From contig NC_085854.1 in the NCBI RefSeq assembly GCF_020906515.1, positions 2,108,001 through 2,172,000 of the forward strand: a stretch of DNA of 64,000 nt. The letters run 5' to 3'. Numbering within the stretch: the first letter of the stretch is position 1; every line of letters begins with the position of its first letter. Positions 1-10,810 of the stretch are shown here, piece by piece. The position numbers and the translations under genes are program-made. The notes below the pieces were generated by a model. The model was not told the DNA's origin, searched no databases, and saw nothing but the letters and a program-made list of their open reading frames with translations. The DNA is from Vanrija pseudolonga (lineage: Eukaryota; Basidiomycota; Tremellomycetes; Trichosporonales; Trichosporonaceae).

Positions 1-362
1 CTCCCGAGAGAACGCATGCATTGCTCTTCGCCGTAAAATGAGTACATGGTTCCCACTGCATATTAGAACAAGCATGAGTTGTTCCGTTGCTCTACGTGCA
101 CTCGTTGCATAGCTGCAGTGAAAGGGAGTTGGGGGCGACGGACCAATGGATTGACCATTAGATATTCCTTGTTTCAGTTGATTAGCGGGATCAAATTGGG
201 TATTCGCGACAACAACCGACAGGGATATGCCGATCAAAAAAAAGTCGGATGCTCGGATGGCCGCTAGCAGCCAGCCAGCCAGCCAGCCAGTGACCACGGC
301 GACATTGGACAAGTCCATCTCACACCTGTACCTATACCCACCACTCAAAACCGGCGCACAAC
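1..362. other. Upstream region of MEF1
   Basis: No gene is visible. The stretch before the MEF1 start contains a short AGCC tetranucleotide run and a pyrimidine-rich leader. It probably holds the MEF1 promoter and 5' leader. Confidence 0.5.
267..290. repeat. Short AGCC tetranucleotide repeat
   Basis: About six tandem copies of AGCC lie about 75 bases upstream of the MEF1 start codon. It is a simple repeat, probably in the promoter or leader. Confidence 0.8.
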
Positions 363-2869
363 ATGTCTGCCGTCCGCCTGCTCTCCCGCTCGCGTCTAGT
401 CGCCGCCCGCAGCGCCGTTGTCCCCCGCGTCGGCGCCGCGCGCGCCGCTGGCCTGTCGACTGCCGCTGCCCGCCGGCCGGCGACCGCGGCCCGCGTTGCT
501 GCCCCGTCGCTCGCTGTGCCCCGCCGCTGGGCTTCCGCCGCCGCCGCCGAGGTCGAGGCCGAGGAGGCCCCCGCTGCCGAGGAGTGGCCCGAGCGCGTGC
601 TCCCCGTCCTCGCGCCCGCCGACAAGAAGCGTCTCGCCCGCCAGCGTAACATCGGAATGTAGGCCTTCGTGATGCCGCGCGATACTAACGCCCAGCTCGG
701 CCCACATCGACTCGGGCAAGACCACCCTCACCGAGCGTGTGCTGTACTACACCGGCCGTACCAAGGACATCCACGAGGTCCGCGGCCGCGACGGTGTCGG
801 AGCCAAGATGGACTCGATGGAGCTCGAGCGCGAGAAGGGCATCACCATCCAGTCGGCTGCCACGTTCGCCGACTGGAACTCGTACCCCCCTCCCAACGAG
901 TGGGAGGAGGGTGCCGGCGCCCCCGAGAAGGAGAAGTATGCGTTCAACATTATCGACACGCCCGGCCACGTCGACTTCACGATCGAGGTCGAGCGTGCGC
1001 TCCGTGTGCTTGACGGTGCCGTCCTCGTCCTCTGCTCCGTCTCGGGTGTCCAGTCGCAGACCATCACCGTCGACCGCCAGATGCGCCGCTACAACGTCCC
1101 CCGTATCGCGTTCGTCAACAAGATGGACCGTGCCGGCGCCAACCCCTTCCGCGTCGTCGACCAGCTCCGCAACAAGCTTAGGATGAACGCCGCTGCTGTC
1201 CAGATCCCCATCGGCGCTGAGAGCGACTTTGGCGGTGTCATCGACCTCGTCCGCATGAAGGCCATCTACAACGAGGGTGTCAAGGGGTGAGTGGTGCGGA
1301 GAGGCCGGATAGTTGTGGCTAGCTAACACCGCTAGCAACGTCGTCGTCGAGAAGGACGAGATCCCCGCCTGGCTCAAGGAGCTCGCCGAGCAGAAGCGTG
1401 CCGAGCTTATCGAGCACATCGCCGAGGCTGACGAGGCCCTGTCCGACAAGTTCCTCATGGAGGAGGAGATCACCGAGCTCGACATCACCCAGGCTATGCG
1501 CCGCGCCACCATCGGCCTCAAGTTCACCCCCGTCTTCATGGGCTCGGCCATCAAGAACACTGGTGTCCAGTCGATGCTCGACGGTGTCTGCGCGTACCTC
1601 CCCGACCCGTCCCAGGTTCCCGCCGAGGCCAACGACACTACCCTCCCCGCGCACGCTCCTGCCGTGCCCATTGTCCCCGCTGCCGAGGCACCCCTTCTCG
1701 GTCTTGCCTTCAAGCTCGAGGAGGGCAAGTACGGCCAGCTTACCTACATGCGCGTGTACCAGGGCGAGCTCAAGCGTGGCTCCGTCATCTACAACGCGCG
1801 TACCGGCAAGAAGGTCAAGGTGCCCCGTCTTGTGCGCATGCACGCCGACGAGATGGAGGACGTCGAGTCGCTCGGCTCGGGCGAGATTTGCGCCATGTTC
1901 GGCGTCGAGTGCTCGTCGGGTGACACCTTCACCGACGGCACCACCCCCCTGTCCATGACCTCCATGTTCGTCCCCGACCCTGTCATCTCGCTCTCGATCC
2001 GCCCCGACGGTAACGAGACGCCCAACTTCTCGCGTGCCCTCAACCGCTTCAAGAAGGAGGACCCCACCTTCCGCGTCCACGTCGACGCCGAGTCCCAGGA
2101 GACCATCATCTCGGGCATGGGTGAGCTCCACCTCGACATCTACGTCGAGCGCATGAAGCGCGAGTACAACGTCGCATGCGTCACCGGCAAGCCCCGTGTC
2201 GCGTTCCGCGAGACCATCACCGCCTCGGCGCCCTTCGAGTACACCCACAAGAAGCAGTCTGGTGGTGCTGGTCAGTTCGCCCGTATCAAGGGCTACATTG
2301 AGCCCATGGAGCTCGACCCCGACACTGGCAAGGACACGCAGTTTGTCAACAGTGTTGTCGGAACCAACATCCCCAACGGCTACATCCCCGCCGTCGAGAA
2401 GGGTTTCCAGGAGGCCCTCGACCGTGGTCTTCTCACCGGCTACAACATTACGGGTGTGCGCTTTGTTCTCGAGGACGGTGCTGCCCACGCTGTCGACTCT
2501 TCGGAACTTGCTTTCCGTCTCGCTGCCATGGGCGCCTTCAGGGAGGCGTTCCACAAGGCGCAGCCCGTCATCCTCGAGCCCATCATGACGGTCGAGGTCG
2601 TCGCGCCCATCGAGTTCCAGGGCAGCGTCATTGGCGCCATGAACCAGCGCAAGGGTACCGTCGTCGACACCGAGGTCCGCGACGACGAGTTCACGCTCAT
2701 TGCCGAGGTCTCGCTCAACGACATGTTCGGCTACTCTTCCCAGCTCCGTGGCCAGACGGCCGGCAAGGGCGAGTTCACGATGGAGTACAAGCAGCACTCG
2801 CCCGTCCTCCCCAACGTCCAGAAGGACATGATCGACGCCTTCCGCAAAAAGCAGCTCGAGCGCAAGTAA
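363..2869 (+). CDS. MEF1: Mitochondrial translation elongation factor G (MEF1)
   Basis: This GTPase moves tRNA and mRNA through the mitochondrial ribosome. Three exons: 363-658, 696-1286 and 1336-2869, giving 806 aa, within the usual size for mitochondrial EF-G. The first intron (37 nt, with a GATACTAAC branch site) interrupts the P-loop motif, which reads [14 protein letters not shown] once spliced. DTPGHVDF (G3) and NKMD (G4) follow. The N-terminus ([17 protein letters not shown]) is rich in Arg, Ser and Ala and lacks acidic residues, as in a mitochondrial presequence. The RGITI-type switch I reads EKGITIQSA. Codon use is strongly biased to C-ending codons. The start is the first ATG of the open exon. 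Confidence 0.97.
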
Positions 2870-3357
2870 GCGAGCGCGAGCGCGAGCGCGCCTGGAACAC
2901 CCCCACCCTACTACATTGCCCATCCGCGCTAGCGGCGGACAGGCGCCCTAGACTGCGTTGTACGATTATAGACATGCATACTCCCATCTCTGCGGCGGGG
3001 TGTGAGGAGGGGGCGGGGGAGGAGGCAAGAGGGGCCAACGAACGGTGTTGGAATCTGGTCCCGCAGACGTGGGCTTCACTGCCCCCAATGTGGCAGCCTG
3101 GGCTCGAGGCGAGTACAGGCAGCGCTCTGGACCTTGTCCACCATGCCACGCAGCCCATGCATGCAATCCAGCACTACAAGCCTGGCGACTGCATGGTAGA
3201 CGACATCCTGTACAAGATTGGAGCCAATCAGTTCCGTTTCCAACATGGAGGAGGTGGAGGGAGTGAAGTGACTTCCAGTGTGGCACCACCTCTCATCCTC
3301 GTTTATCACCCCCCTCCTCCGACCTCCCACATCCCATCTCGCGAGAGATTCTTCACT
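2870..3357. other. MEF1 downstream region, no gene seen
   Basis: The 3' flank of MEF1 begins with a GCGAGC-rich stretch and runs to the tRNA-Gly gene. A CCAATCA box lies near 3225. No coding-like reading frame was recognised. Confidence 0.5.
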
Positions 3358-3441
3358 ACACCGTTGGTGAAACGGTATCATGCGTCGTTGCCACTCTGTG
3401 CAACACTCGACGCGGCAGGGGTTCGACTCCCTTACGGTGTA
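3358..3441 (+). tRNA. tRNA-Gly (GCC) with a 13-nt intron
   Basis: The sequence folds as a tRNA. The acceptor stem ACACCGT (3358-3364) pairs with ACGGTGT (3434-3440). A D-arm follows. The anticodon stem CGTCG/CGACG (3383-3387, 3408-3412) encloses TT-GCC-A, with the GCC anticodon at 3390-3392. The T-arm is AGGGG-TTCGACT-CCCTT. A 13-base insert (3394-3406) sits one base after the anticodon, the standard intron position. The first pair is A1:T72, where glycine tRNAs usually have G1:C72. A T4 run follows at 3468-3471. The glycine identity rests on the anticodon and overall similarity. Confidence 0.85.
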
Positions 3442-3467
3442 CAGCGAGCGCGAGAGCGCGAACTTCC

Positions 3468-3471
3468 TTTT
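3468..3471 (+). terminator. Pol III T4 terminator of tRNA-Gly
   Basis: This is the first run of four T after the tRNA-Gly gene, 27 bases downstream, and could stop RNA polymerase III. Confidence 0.5.
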
Positions 3472-3639
3472 GGCATCTGGTTGGTTGGTGTCGACCCGCT
3501 CGCACCAGGGTCTTTGGCGCCGGCGCCACATGGTCGGTCGGTCGGCGACGCGTGTTGGTTGTGTCACTCTGACGGATGCGTGCGACGGATAAGGCAAGTC
3601 GAGGTTCATGCGGCAGGCGCTGCGAGCGCACGGCCATTC

Positions 3640-3850
3640 CGGAGGAGGGAGGGCCATGACGCCGGCGAGTGGGTGGGCCTCGTTCTCGAAGCGCATGCCA
3701 CGGCCGCGGGTCTCGCGCGTCCTTGATCAGGCTCGGGACGAACTTGGGCAGGCGGCGACCAGGGCGTCGAGCTGCGCCGACACATCCCTGATGTGCTGCT
3801 TGAACTGCGGCTCGGAGAGGCGGCCGAGCACGTCGTGTCCGAGGCGGGTG
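3640..3850 (-). pseudogene. Decayed C-terminal fragment of a class-III aminotransferase (acetylornithine aminotransferase-like)
   Basis: Three adjacent stretches in three different minus-strand frames read like consecutive parts of the small C-terminal domain of acetylornithine/ornithine-type aminotransferases: RLGHDVLGRLSEPQFKQ... (3754-3846), LPKFVPSLIKDA (3716-3751), and RETRGRGMRFENEAHP... (3646-3717). The last resembles the family's DVRGRG motif. Third positions are GC-biased, as in the host's genes. At least two frame changes, a missing N-terminal two-thirds and no PLP-lysine motif make it a relic. It lies about 200 bases downstream of tRNA-Gly and just beyond the VPS17 stop. The family call is from memory of the motif order. 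Confidence 0.5.
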
Positions 3851-4022
3851 GTCGCCGCCGACGCAGCAGCACGTGCAGTCGTCACCTGTGGACCAGCCAT
3901 CGCCCATGTCGTCGGCTGGCCCATCGTCCAGTGCCCTCCGCACGCTGACTGGTGGCGGTAACAAGCTGCCATCATCGCGCTAGTATCAAATCTCCTGCAT
4001 GCACCATCCTAACTACATCATA

Positions 4023-5906
4023 CTAGAAGCCGCCAGCGAGCAGCTTGGCAGCCTTGCGCTCGTCGAGCCGCCTGGCGGGCGGGCGCACCGGCGCGCCACC
4101 ACGCTGGCCGGGGAGGATCATGCTCTGGGCCATATTGTTCACCGGGAGGCCGGTGAGCGGGTCCACTGGGCCGGAGGGAGCGAGCTGCGGTGCACCTGGC
4201 GCTGCGCCGGCCGCTGATTGTGGGCGCGGGACATCGGCGCCCGGGGCGGGGAGGAACATGGACTGCGAGCCGGCGGCCGCTGGCGGGCCGAGGGGCGGCG
4301 CGCCTGCCTGGGCGTGGAGCGGCGGTGGAGCTGCTGCGTGCTGACTGAGCGGGGACACGGCGTTCGCGACGTGTGCGGGCGGAGGCGGCGCCGTGGTACC
4401 GATACGCTGCAGGTCTGGCCGGAGGGCCTCGAGCTCGCGCAGGATCTGGCGGTTGAAGATGATGCTCATCCTCGCGTGCTCGAGCAGCGAGACGGCAACG
4501 TCCTCGTGCGCGTTGCGCGAGTGCGCGCGCAGCGCAGAGTGGAGGTTGGCCGAGATGTTGTTGATATGTGATGTGAGGCGGTTGTCGAGCGCGTTGGCCT
4601 CCTCCATCTCCGCGATCGCGTCGTCCACCTTGGTGGGGTTGATGCTGCTGCTACCCTTGAGCCGCTCGACATTGCGGCGCTTGTTGATCGCCGCCTTGGT
4701 CGCGCTCTGCGAGTCCTCGAGAATCTGCGTGCGCTGTGCCAGCGCGTCGCGCGCCGCACGCGCATTGAGACCCTGGTACGCGAGCGAGTCGTTGAGAATC
4801 ACATTCTCGCTTGCGATCTGCGCACCCGCCATGTTTGACAGCTGGTCGTACACGCGCCCAATCTTGCGCTGCGCCGTGGCGAGGTTGATGTCGTTCTCGT
4901 CCGTCGCGAGTGCGATCAGCTTGGCGCCGACGTCCTGGTTGGCCGTCGCGAGGGCTACCGGTTAGCGCACGCTTCCCGCGACAAACTCACCCTTGCGCGC
5001 CTTGCCGAGGTTCCCGACAGCAGTAGCGGCGTTAGTCCACGCCGGCTCGAGCTTCTCGAGCGCGAGTCGCGCGCTCTGGATCTCGTCGTCGTCGTCGAGC
5101 GGGCCGCGGCGGACCACCTTGCTCAGCGCAGCGTTGAACACCTGACTCGCGGCGCTCGACGAGCTCCCGTTCCGCCGCGCAGATGGCGGAGGTACAGGCT
5201 GGTACCCAAAGTCCGACTCGATGAAGCTCCGCAGCTCGTCCTCCTTCTGCAGGACGGGGTCGTCGCAGATACGGCTGAACCACTTCTGCAGCGACATGCG
5301 CACAAGCCGATCATCTGGCACACGGCAGTCAGCACGGACAGCCTCACGCGACCGACCGGGCAGCACCCACCTTCCTCTTCTGTCGCTGCCGACGTGTGTG
5401 GGGGCGGGAGGGCGGGAATGATTGCTGGGCGGGGTCAGCGGTGGGTACTCATGGACTGTAGCGGGCACCCACTCTGAGGGCAGCACAGCTGTACCTGCTC
5501 GGCGAAGCGCTGGAACTCGACATATGACCGCTGCATGTTCCGGTAGAGCGTTGTGCGAAAGTTTGGCAGGTTGGTCTGTGTGCCGGCGTTAGCTAGCCAT
5601 CGCACAGCCGTGTCCGTCACTCACGCTCGCGTCGTAGCGGATAAGCAGGTCCTTGCGATTCCTGTCGAGGCCGCCGATGCGCACACGCAGGTACGGCACC
5701 GGCTTGTCCGACTGGGACGCGGTCGGCGAGCTCATGATGGTCGTGCCCGGGTCGCCGTAGACCTGGGGGTCGCGGATGTGTGTTGACGACGAGGGCGAGG
5801 GCGGGCCGGGGGGTTGCAGTTGCGGTTGGGGTGGTGGGGCCGAGAGCGACGGTGCCGGCTCACTCGACCACCCCGCGTTGATGTTTGCAGGGGATAGTGG
5901 GTCCAT
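4023..5906 (-). CDS. VPS17: PX-BAR sorting nexin, retromer subunit Vps17
   Basis: With Vps5 this sorting nexin coats and bends endosomes for retrograde cargo return to the Golgi. Five exons: 5625-5906, 5473-5575, 5371-5424, 4991-5314 and 4023-4954, giving 564 aa (yeast Vps17 is about 550). The PX domain (about residues 70-190) starts at YLRVRIGGLDRNRKDLLIRY and includes the phosphoinositide-binding loop PQTIIPALPPP, which only appears when the GTGGGT donor at 5472 is used. DDRLVRMSLQKWFSRI follows, then the IESDFGYQP linker typical of Vps17. The rest is an alpha-helical BAR region with a Pro/Ala-rich tail. Vps17 is preferred over Vps5 because of this linker and the order of elements. Confidence 0.85.
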
Positions 5907-6204
5907 TGTGGGCTGTGCGGTACGCTGGCTGGGTGGTAGCGTGCGCTTTAGCTAGGTCGCGAGATTGGTGTGATGTAGACAAGGAGGCGGTGAGTGGAAT
6001 GGAAGGACGGACAAGTAAGTGGTGGTGGCGTGCCAGATCGCACCCAGTCAGTGTCGTCAAGCCGCGCGTGACGTTTACAGCACTGCAGCCAGACTTGGCC
6101 CCCTCCGTCGGCCGAGGCACCATTTAAACAATACAACAATTACTTGTCCAGCAACAACCAACCCACACACAACCAATATGAATCACATGCATGGGCAACT
6201 ACGT

Positions 6205-7685
6205 CTAAGCGGCAACCTCCTCGGCAGCCTGCTCCTTCTCCTGTCGGCGCTGCTGCTGCGGCCTGCGCTGGTGCGTGGCAGGGCCCTGGGCAGCAACAGC
6301 CTCGGCGTCGTCAACAACCTGGCGCGCGTCCGTGACGGCAGCCTTCCACTCGGCCAAGCGGCGCTCAAGGAGCGTCCACTCTTCAGAGCCAAAGCGGCGG
6401 GTGGCACGGGACGAGACGGAGATGATGCGGACAACGGACAGGGGCTGGGACAGGCGGGCCTGGAGCAGGTCGGCGCGGATGGCGTCAATGACCCAGGCCT
6501 CGACCTCGGACTCGTCGACTGCCAGAGCCTTGGCAAGGTCGGCGTAAGCAAGCTGCTTGGTGGCGCTGCGGGCAGCAAGGGTGGCGAGGGCGATGAGGCG
6601 GACCTTGCGGAGGACCTCGTCGGCGTCGAGGCCGGCGACACCAAGACCCGAGACATAGGGTCCGTTGGCGGCGGTCCAGGTGGTCGCCTGCGAAACGGCC
6701 TCGATCTCGTCGGCCGAGGTGAAGAGAGCAACAAGCTCGGCGGCCTTGCCCTGGAGAGCGTCGCGGGTACCCTGGACCTTGAAGAGGTCGTCGAGGTCGA
6801 AGCGGTTAGACTGGGCGAGAGCGAGGGCAAGAGCGTGCTCGACGAGCTTGGCGTCGACGCTGCGCTCAAGAGCAAGGAGGGAAAGGATGTAGGCGTGGTC
6901 GAGGTCGCCGGCCTTCTCGTAGACGGCAGAAGCGGCAGTCAGGAAGGCGACCTTGTCGGCCTCCGACACTGACCACTGCGCCAGGGCCGCCGAGAGGGAC
7001 GCCGAGGTGACAGTGAGCGTGGCGAGGTCGTCGAACGCGCCAAGGAGGGTGATGAGGGCAAGGAGAACAGTGGAGCGCAAGGGCGAGGTGGCGGCGAGGT
7101 AGTTGTACGTGTTGTTCAGGCTGCCGAGGTCAGATCATGTCTCCACATCACACCTCGAACTCACATCCGTGCCGCAGCCTCGGCCTTCGTTGTCCGTCCA
7201 GCCTCCGCCGCCGCCTCACCGCCAACACGAACCGCCTCAACGACCTGCTTGACGAGCTTGGCGTACTCCTCCGAAGTAGGCTCAAAGGTCGACGCAAGGA
7301 CATACTGTAACAAGAGGTGGGTCGACTCGGCCTCTGTGCGACGCGTCAGTCGTTGTCCCCCTTTTGCTCGCCTTGCACGCGTGCCACTAACCCGACTCCT
7401 TGGCCGCCTCGAGCGCGCCCTTGGTCTGCGCGTAGACGTCGACGACCTTGCGCACAATGTCGCGCTTGGCCTCGTCGTCGGCCTCGCCGCCCTGTGCCTT
7501 CTGGTCGAACGCCGTCAGGATGTCACGAACCGCCTGCTGCTCGGCGACGGGCGTTGAGCGCGCCGCAAGCTGGAGCGTCTCCGAGATCTGGCCCGTCAGT
7601 CAGTTTCCTGTTTCCCCGTGGCCTCGCCGACGCGCACCTGTTGCCTGAAAGGCAGCTCGGGGGCAATGGCAACCGCGTCGGACAT
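6205..7685 (-). CDS. EIF3M: Eukaryotic translation initiation factor 3 subunit M (PCI domain)
   Basis: This is a PCI-domain subunit of the eIF3 octamer that binds the 40S ribosome. Four exons: 7638-7685, 7392-7587, 7165-7333 and 6205-7120, giving 442 aa, the normal eIF3m size. The N-terminal half is helical. The PCI module lies in the last exon: the helices around DLDHAYILSLLALERS are followed by a winged-helix part ending with QPLSVVRIISVSSRATRRFG, a strong eIF3m hallmark. The C-terminus is Gln/Arg/Glu-rich. The start (MSDAVAIAPELPFRQQ) is a 48-nt first exon. It shares a 387-bp divergent upstream region with prefoldin subunit 2. Confidence 0.92.
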
Positions 7686-8072
7686 GATGGGCAGTTTTGC
7701 GTAGTTGTTTTCGGTTCTAAATGTGGTGCCGGCGCGGGGTATCCGTGTCGACAGTGTCCGGGGTCTATGCGTGTCTTGCTCTGGCTGCGTCGGGTGAGTC
7801 GAACGCTGGTGTTTGCCTAGAGATGTAGACTTTTAGAGGTTGTAGTAGTAGGAGATGAGCCCCTTGGTGGTCACTGTAATCGTCGATACAACTCCAAGCT
7901 GGAACAAAAGTGAATTCCAACCCGCCTCAACAGGGAAGAAAAAAAACGCCGTCGAGCTATCCCCATCCACGTGACACGCGCGTCGAGCTCGGCGGAGGTC
8001 AGTGATGCAGCGAGTTCATGACGGCTGTTCGTATGCATCGCTGACCTCCATCTCTCCATCACACGAACCACG
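7686..8072. other. Divergent eIF3m / PFD2 promoter region
   Basis: This 387-bp gap separates two outward-facing start codons and should hold both promoters. No further gene is visible. Confidence 0.6.
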
Positions 8073-8656
8073 ATGCCGCCCAAAGCAGCGACCCCACCAA
8101 AGCTCTCGCCTCAGGACGTGCCCGTCGTCTTCCAGCGCTACCGCACTGAGCTGCAGAACCTCGCCCAGAAGATTGGCGAGCTCGAGAGCGAGCTCGAGGA
8201 GCACTCGTGAGTCGCGGTGTGCGCGTAGCGCAGCGGGCGGCGGTGGCTGGGCTCGGCTCTTAAGCTCGTAGCCGGGCCACTGCTCACCGCTTTCGCGGGC
8301 CATGTGTCGCCCGACCCCGACCTAACCTTCGCCCCCAGCCTCGTCCTCGGCACCCTCCAGCCCCTCGTCAAGACCGAGCCCGAGCGCGCGTGCTACCGCC
8401 TGATCGGGGGCGTGCTCGTGCAGCGGACGGTCAAGGACGTCGCGCCGACCCTCGAGACCAACTACGCCGGTATCAAGGAGGTGCTCGAGACGCTCGTCAA
8501 GACGTACAAGAGCAAGGAGGAGGAGTTTGGCGCGTTCCAGCGGGAACACAAGATTGCCGTGAGTCGAGTCGGGCGAGCGAGCCCTGGCGACGGGGCACAA
8601 GATGGACACGCAGGGCACACAGGCGCTGACCAATGCAGATGCCCGGACGAGCATGA
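8073..8656 (+). CDS. GIM4: Prefoldin subunit 2
   Basis: This beta-type prefoldin subunit is part of the hexameric chaperone that hands actin and tubulin to the CCT chaperonin. Three exons: 8073-8206, 8339-8558 and 8639-8656, giving 123 aa. The fold is coiled coil / beta hairpin / coiled coil. The N-terminal helix runs through FQRYRTELQNLAQKIGELES. The hairpin has the characteristic ERACYRLIGGVLVQRTVKDV, and the C-terminal helix is VLETLVKTYKSKEEEF. The last exon is only 18 nt including the stop. The gene converges on the thiolase, 241 bp away. Confidence 0.95.
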
Positions 8657-8897
8657 CGAGTGTACCAGCAGTCGATACCCATCATCTATACCCCTGTCAA
8701 CATGCATATTCGGATCAATGTGGCGGTAGAGTTGGAGCTGTGTCATGGGGGATGGAAGGACCAGCCAGAGATGGCACATTCGGCGCCTCGACTCCGCTGG
8801 GTCCGTCACGGTGTGGCGCTTGTCGCCACGCTGCACGGCCACTACTCATCCCATGCAATGATACATCGCCACAAGGTACAATCTTTATACGGTTTGT

Positions 8898-10284
8898 TTA
8901 AATACGCTCCAGAACAACGGCGATACCCTGGCCACCACCAATGCAGGCGCCACCAAGAGCCCACTTCTTGTCGAGGCGGATCAGGTTGTGAACGAGGTTG
9001 GCAGTGATACGGGCACCCGAGGCGGCAAGAGGGTGGCCGACAGCAATCGAACCACCAAAGACGTTCGACTTGTCGTTGGGGAGCTCGAGGGCCTTCTGGA
9101 CAGCGAGCCACTGGGTAGCAAAGGCCTCGTTGATGTCAATGAGGTCCATGTCGTCGACCTTCTTGCCAATCTTGGCAAGAGCCTGCTGGACCGAGACGAC
9201 GGGTCCAATGCCCATGATCTCGGGCTCGCAAGCCGACCAGGCGTACGAGGCGACACGGGCGAGGGGCTTGAGGTTGTACTTCTTGACAGCGTCCTCGGAA
9301 ACAACAACGTTGGCGGCGCCACCGTCCGAGATACCCGAGGCGTTACCGGCGGTAACGGTACCAGTGCCCTTGATGAAGACGGAGGGGAGCTTGGTGAGGG
9401 TCTCAATCGTCGTCTTGGGCTTGGGGTGCTCGTCGTGGGCGAGGGTGACGGTACCCTTGCGGGTCTTGATCTCAATGGGGACAATCTCGTCCTTGAAGGC
9501 ACCGGCGGCAAGACCGGCAGCGTAGCGCTCCTGCGACTGGAGCGCGTACTTGTCGGCGTCCTCACGGGTGATGCCATACTTCTGGGCGAGGTTCTCGGCA
9601 GTGACTGAAATTGTCAGCAACCCTATTTTGCCGAGCCGAGGTCCCGTTTCAACTCACTGCCCATGGGGGTCTTCTGTCCACCGGGGTTCTGGTCGGTAAG
9701 GGCAGCGAAGAGCGAGTCCTCGAGCTTCTGGTCAACACCGAAGCGCATGCCCCAGCGGTTCGAGCCCGAGAGGGTGTAGGGGGCCATCGACATGGCCTCG
9801 GCACCACCGGTCAGGACGACATCAGCCTCGCCGAGGGCAATGGTCTGGGCGGCAGTGATAACCGACTGGAAGCCCGAGCCGCAGAGACTGTGTGTTGTCA
9901 GCGACGGCCTGCGTGGGTCGAGTGGCCAAACTGCTTACCGGTTGACAGTGAGGGCGGGGACGGTGGGGCCAAGGCCGGCGAGGTGACCAACGTGGCGGGC
10001 GAGGTAGGGGGTCGAGTTGTCCGACTGGGTCACGCCGCTGCCGTTTGTCAGCCATGTTACACGCTCTATGTGCATGCTGCCACGTACCCGAAGAAGACCT
10101 GATCAACGGGGAGATCGGCGGGGAGCTCGGCGAGGGCGGCCTTGGAGGCGATGCCACCGAGCTCTGAAGCCTTGTAGTCCTTGAGCGAGCCGCCGAAGGA
10201 GCCCCAGGGGGTACGCTTCGAGGCGACAATGTACGACTCTGGGCGAGCGATGTGGGAGACGAGGCGGGTGGCCGAGACGCGCAT
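8898..10284 (-). CDS. Mitochondrial 3-ketoacyl-CoA / acetyl-CoA acyltransferase (thiolase)
   Basis: Thiolase cleaves 3-ketoacyl-CoA with CoA in fatty-acid and amino-acid breakdown. Four exons: 10088-10284, 9939-10037, 9658-9887 and 8898-9604, giving 410 aa. The nucleophile Cys101 sits in NRLCGSGFQ, split over the second intron. The C-terminal His366 is in GHPLAASG and the acid/base Cys396 in GGACIGGGQG. NEAF is present. The N-terminus (MRVSATRLVSHIARPESY) could be a short mitochondrial signal, and no peroxisomal SKL-type C-terminus is seen (it ends LERI). It resembles ACAA2-type enzymes more than ERG10-type cytosolic thiolases, but the exact substrate cannot be settled by eye. Confidence 0.9.
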
Positions 10285-10810
10285 TTTGAGAGTGGTGAGA
10301 TGGGGGGAGGGGGAGTTGATGAATCAGTTGATGAGTGGTTATGGATAAAAGTGTTCGGAGTTGGAGGTGTTGGACCGAGCTGCAGACGCGACGAGTGGAT
10401 GGAGATGTGACGCTGCCTGGTTGCTTGGCTGGTGCCCGGTTAGTATGCACGTAAGAATTGCCGGGTAATCAACAGCCAGGCAGCCAGGGCAAAGGGACTC
10501 ACCGGCCACCGCACTCGCAACGGCCGTAACAGGAGACCAAGCGATCGCTTATCACTCAACATGACGGCAACTCCACGTGTAAAGTGATAAAGTGGACGTG
10601 TGGGGGTAAGAAACAAGTAATGTCGTCATCCAAGGCGTTGGCCGAAGTGGAGGGCATGCAGCTGTGGCGAATGTATGAGGTAACCAGCACCCAGCCAGCC
10701 GAACGCCATCACCCACCCCCCAAGGCGCGCGTGATCCATGACCGAAGGGCGATAACCCTTGACATCTCTCCCTCTCTCGAACTTCGTCTCCACTCACACA
10801 CTGCCTAAGA
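10285..10810. other. Divergent thiolase / DCAF11-like promoter region
   Basis: A 526-bp gap lies between two outward-facing genes. CT-rich sequence precedes the start at 10811. No other gene was seen. Confidence 0.5.

Larger units (their letters stand above)
3442..4022. other. tRNA-Gly to VPS17 spacer
   Basis: Apart from the tRNA terminator and the aminotransferase relic, nothing is recognised. The left part has GCGAGCGCGAG repeats and the right end is the 3' flank of VPS17. Confidence 0.5.

Noticed and set aside
1319-2923. A 534-codon antisense frame over MEF1 exon 3
   Set aside because: Same codon-bias effect; Gly/Val/Asp/Leu-rich shadow without motifs.
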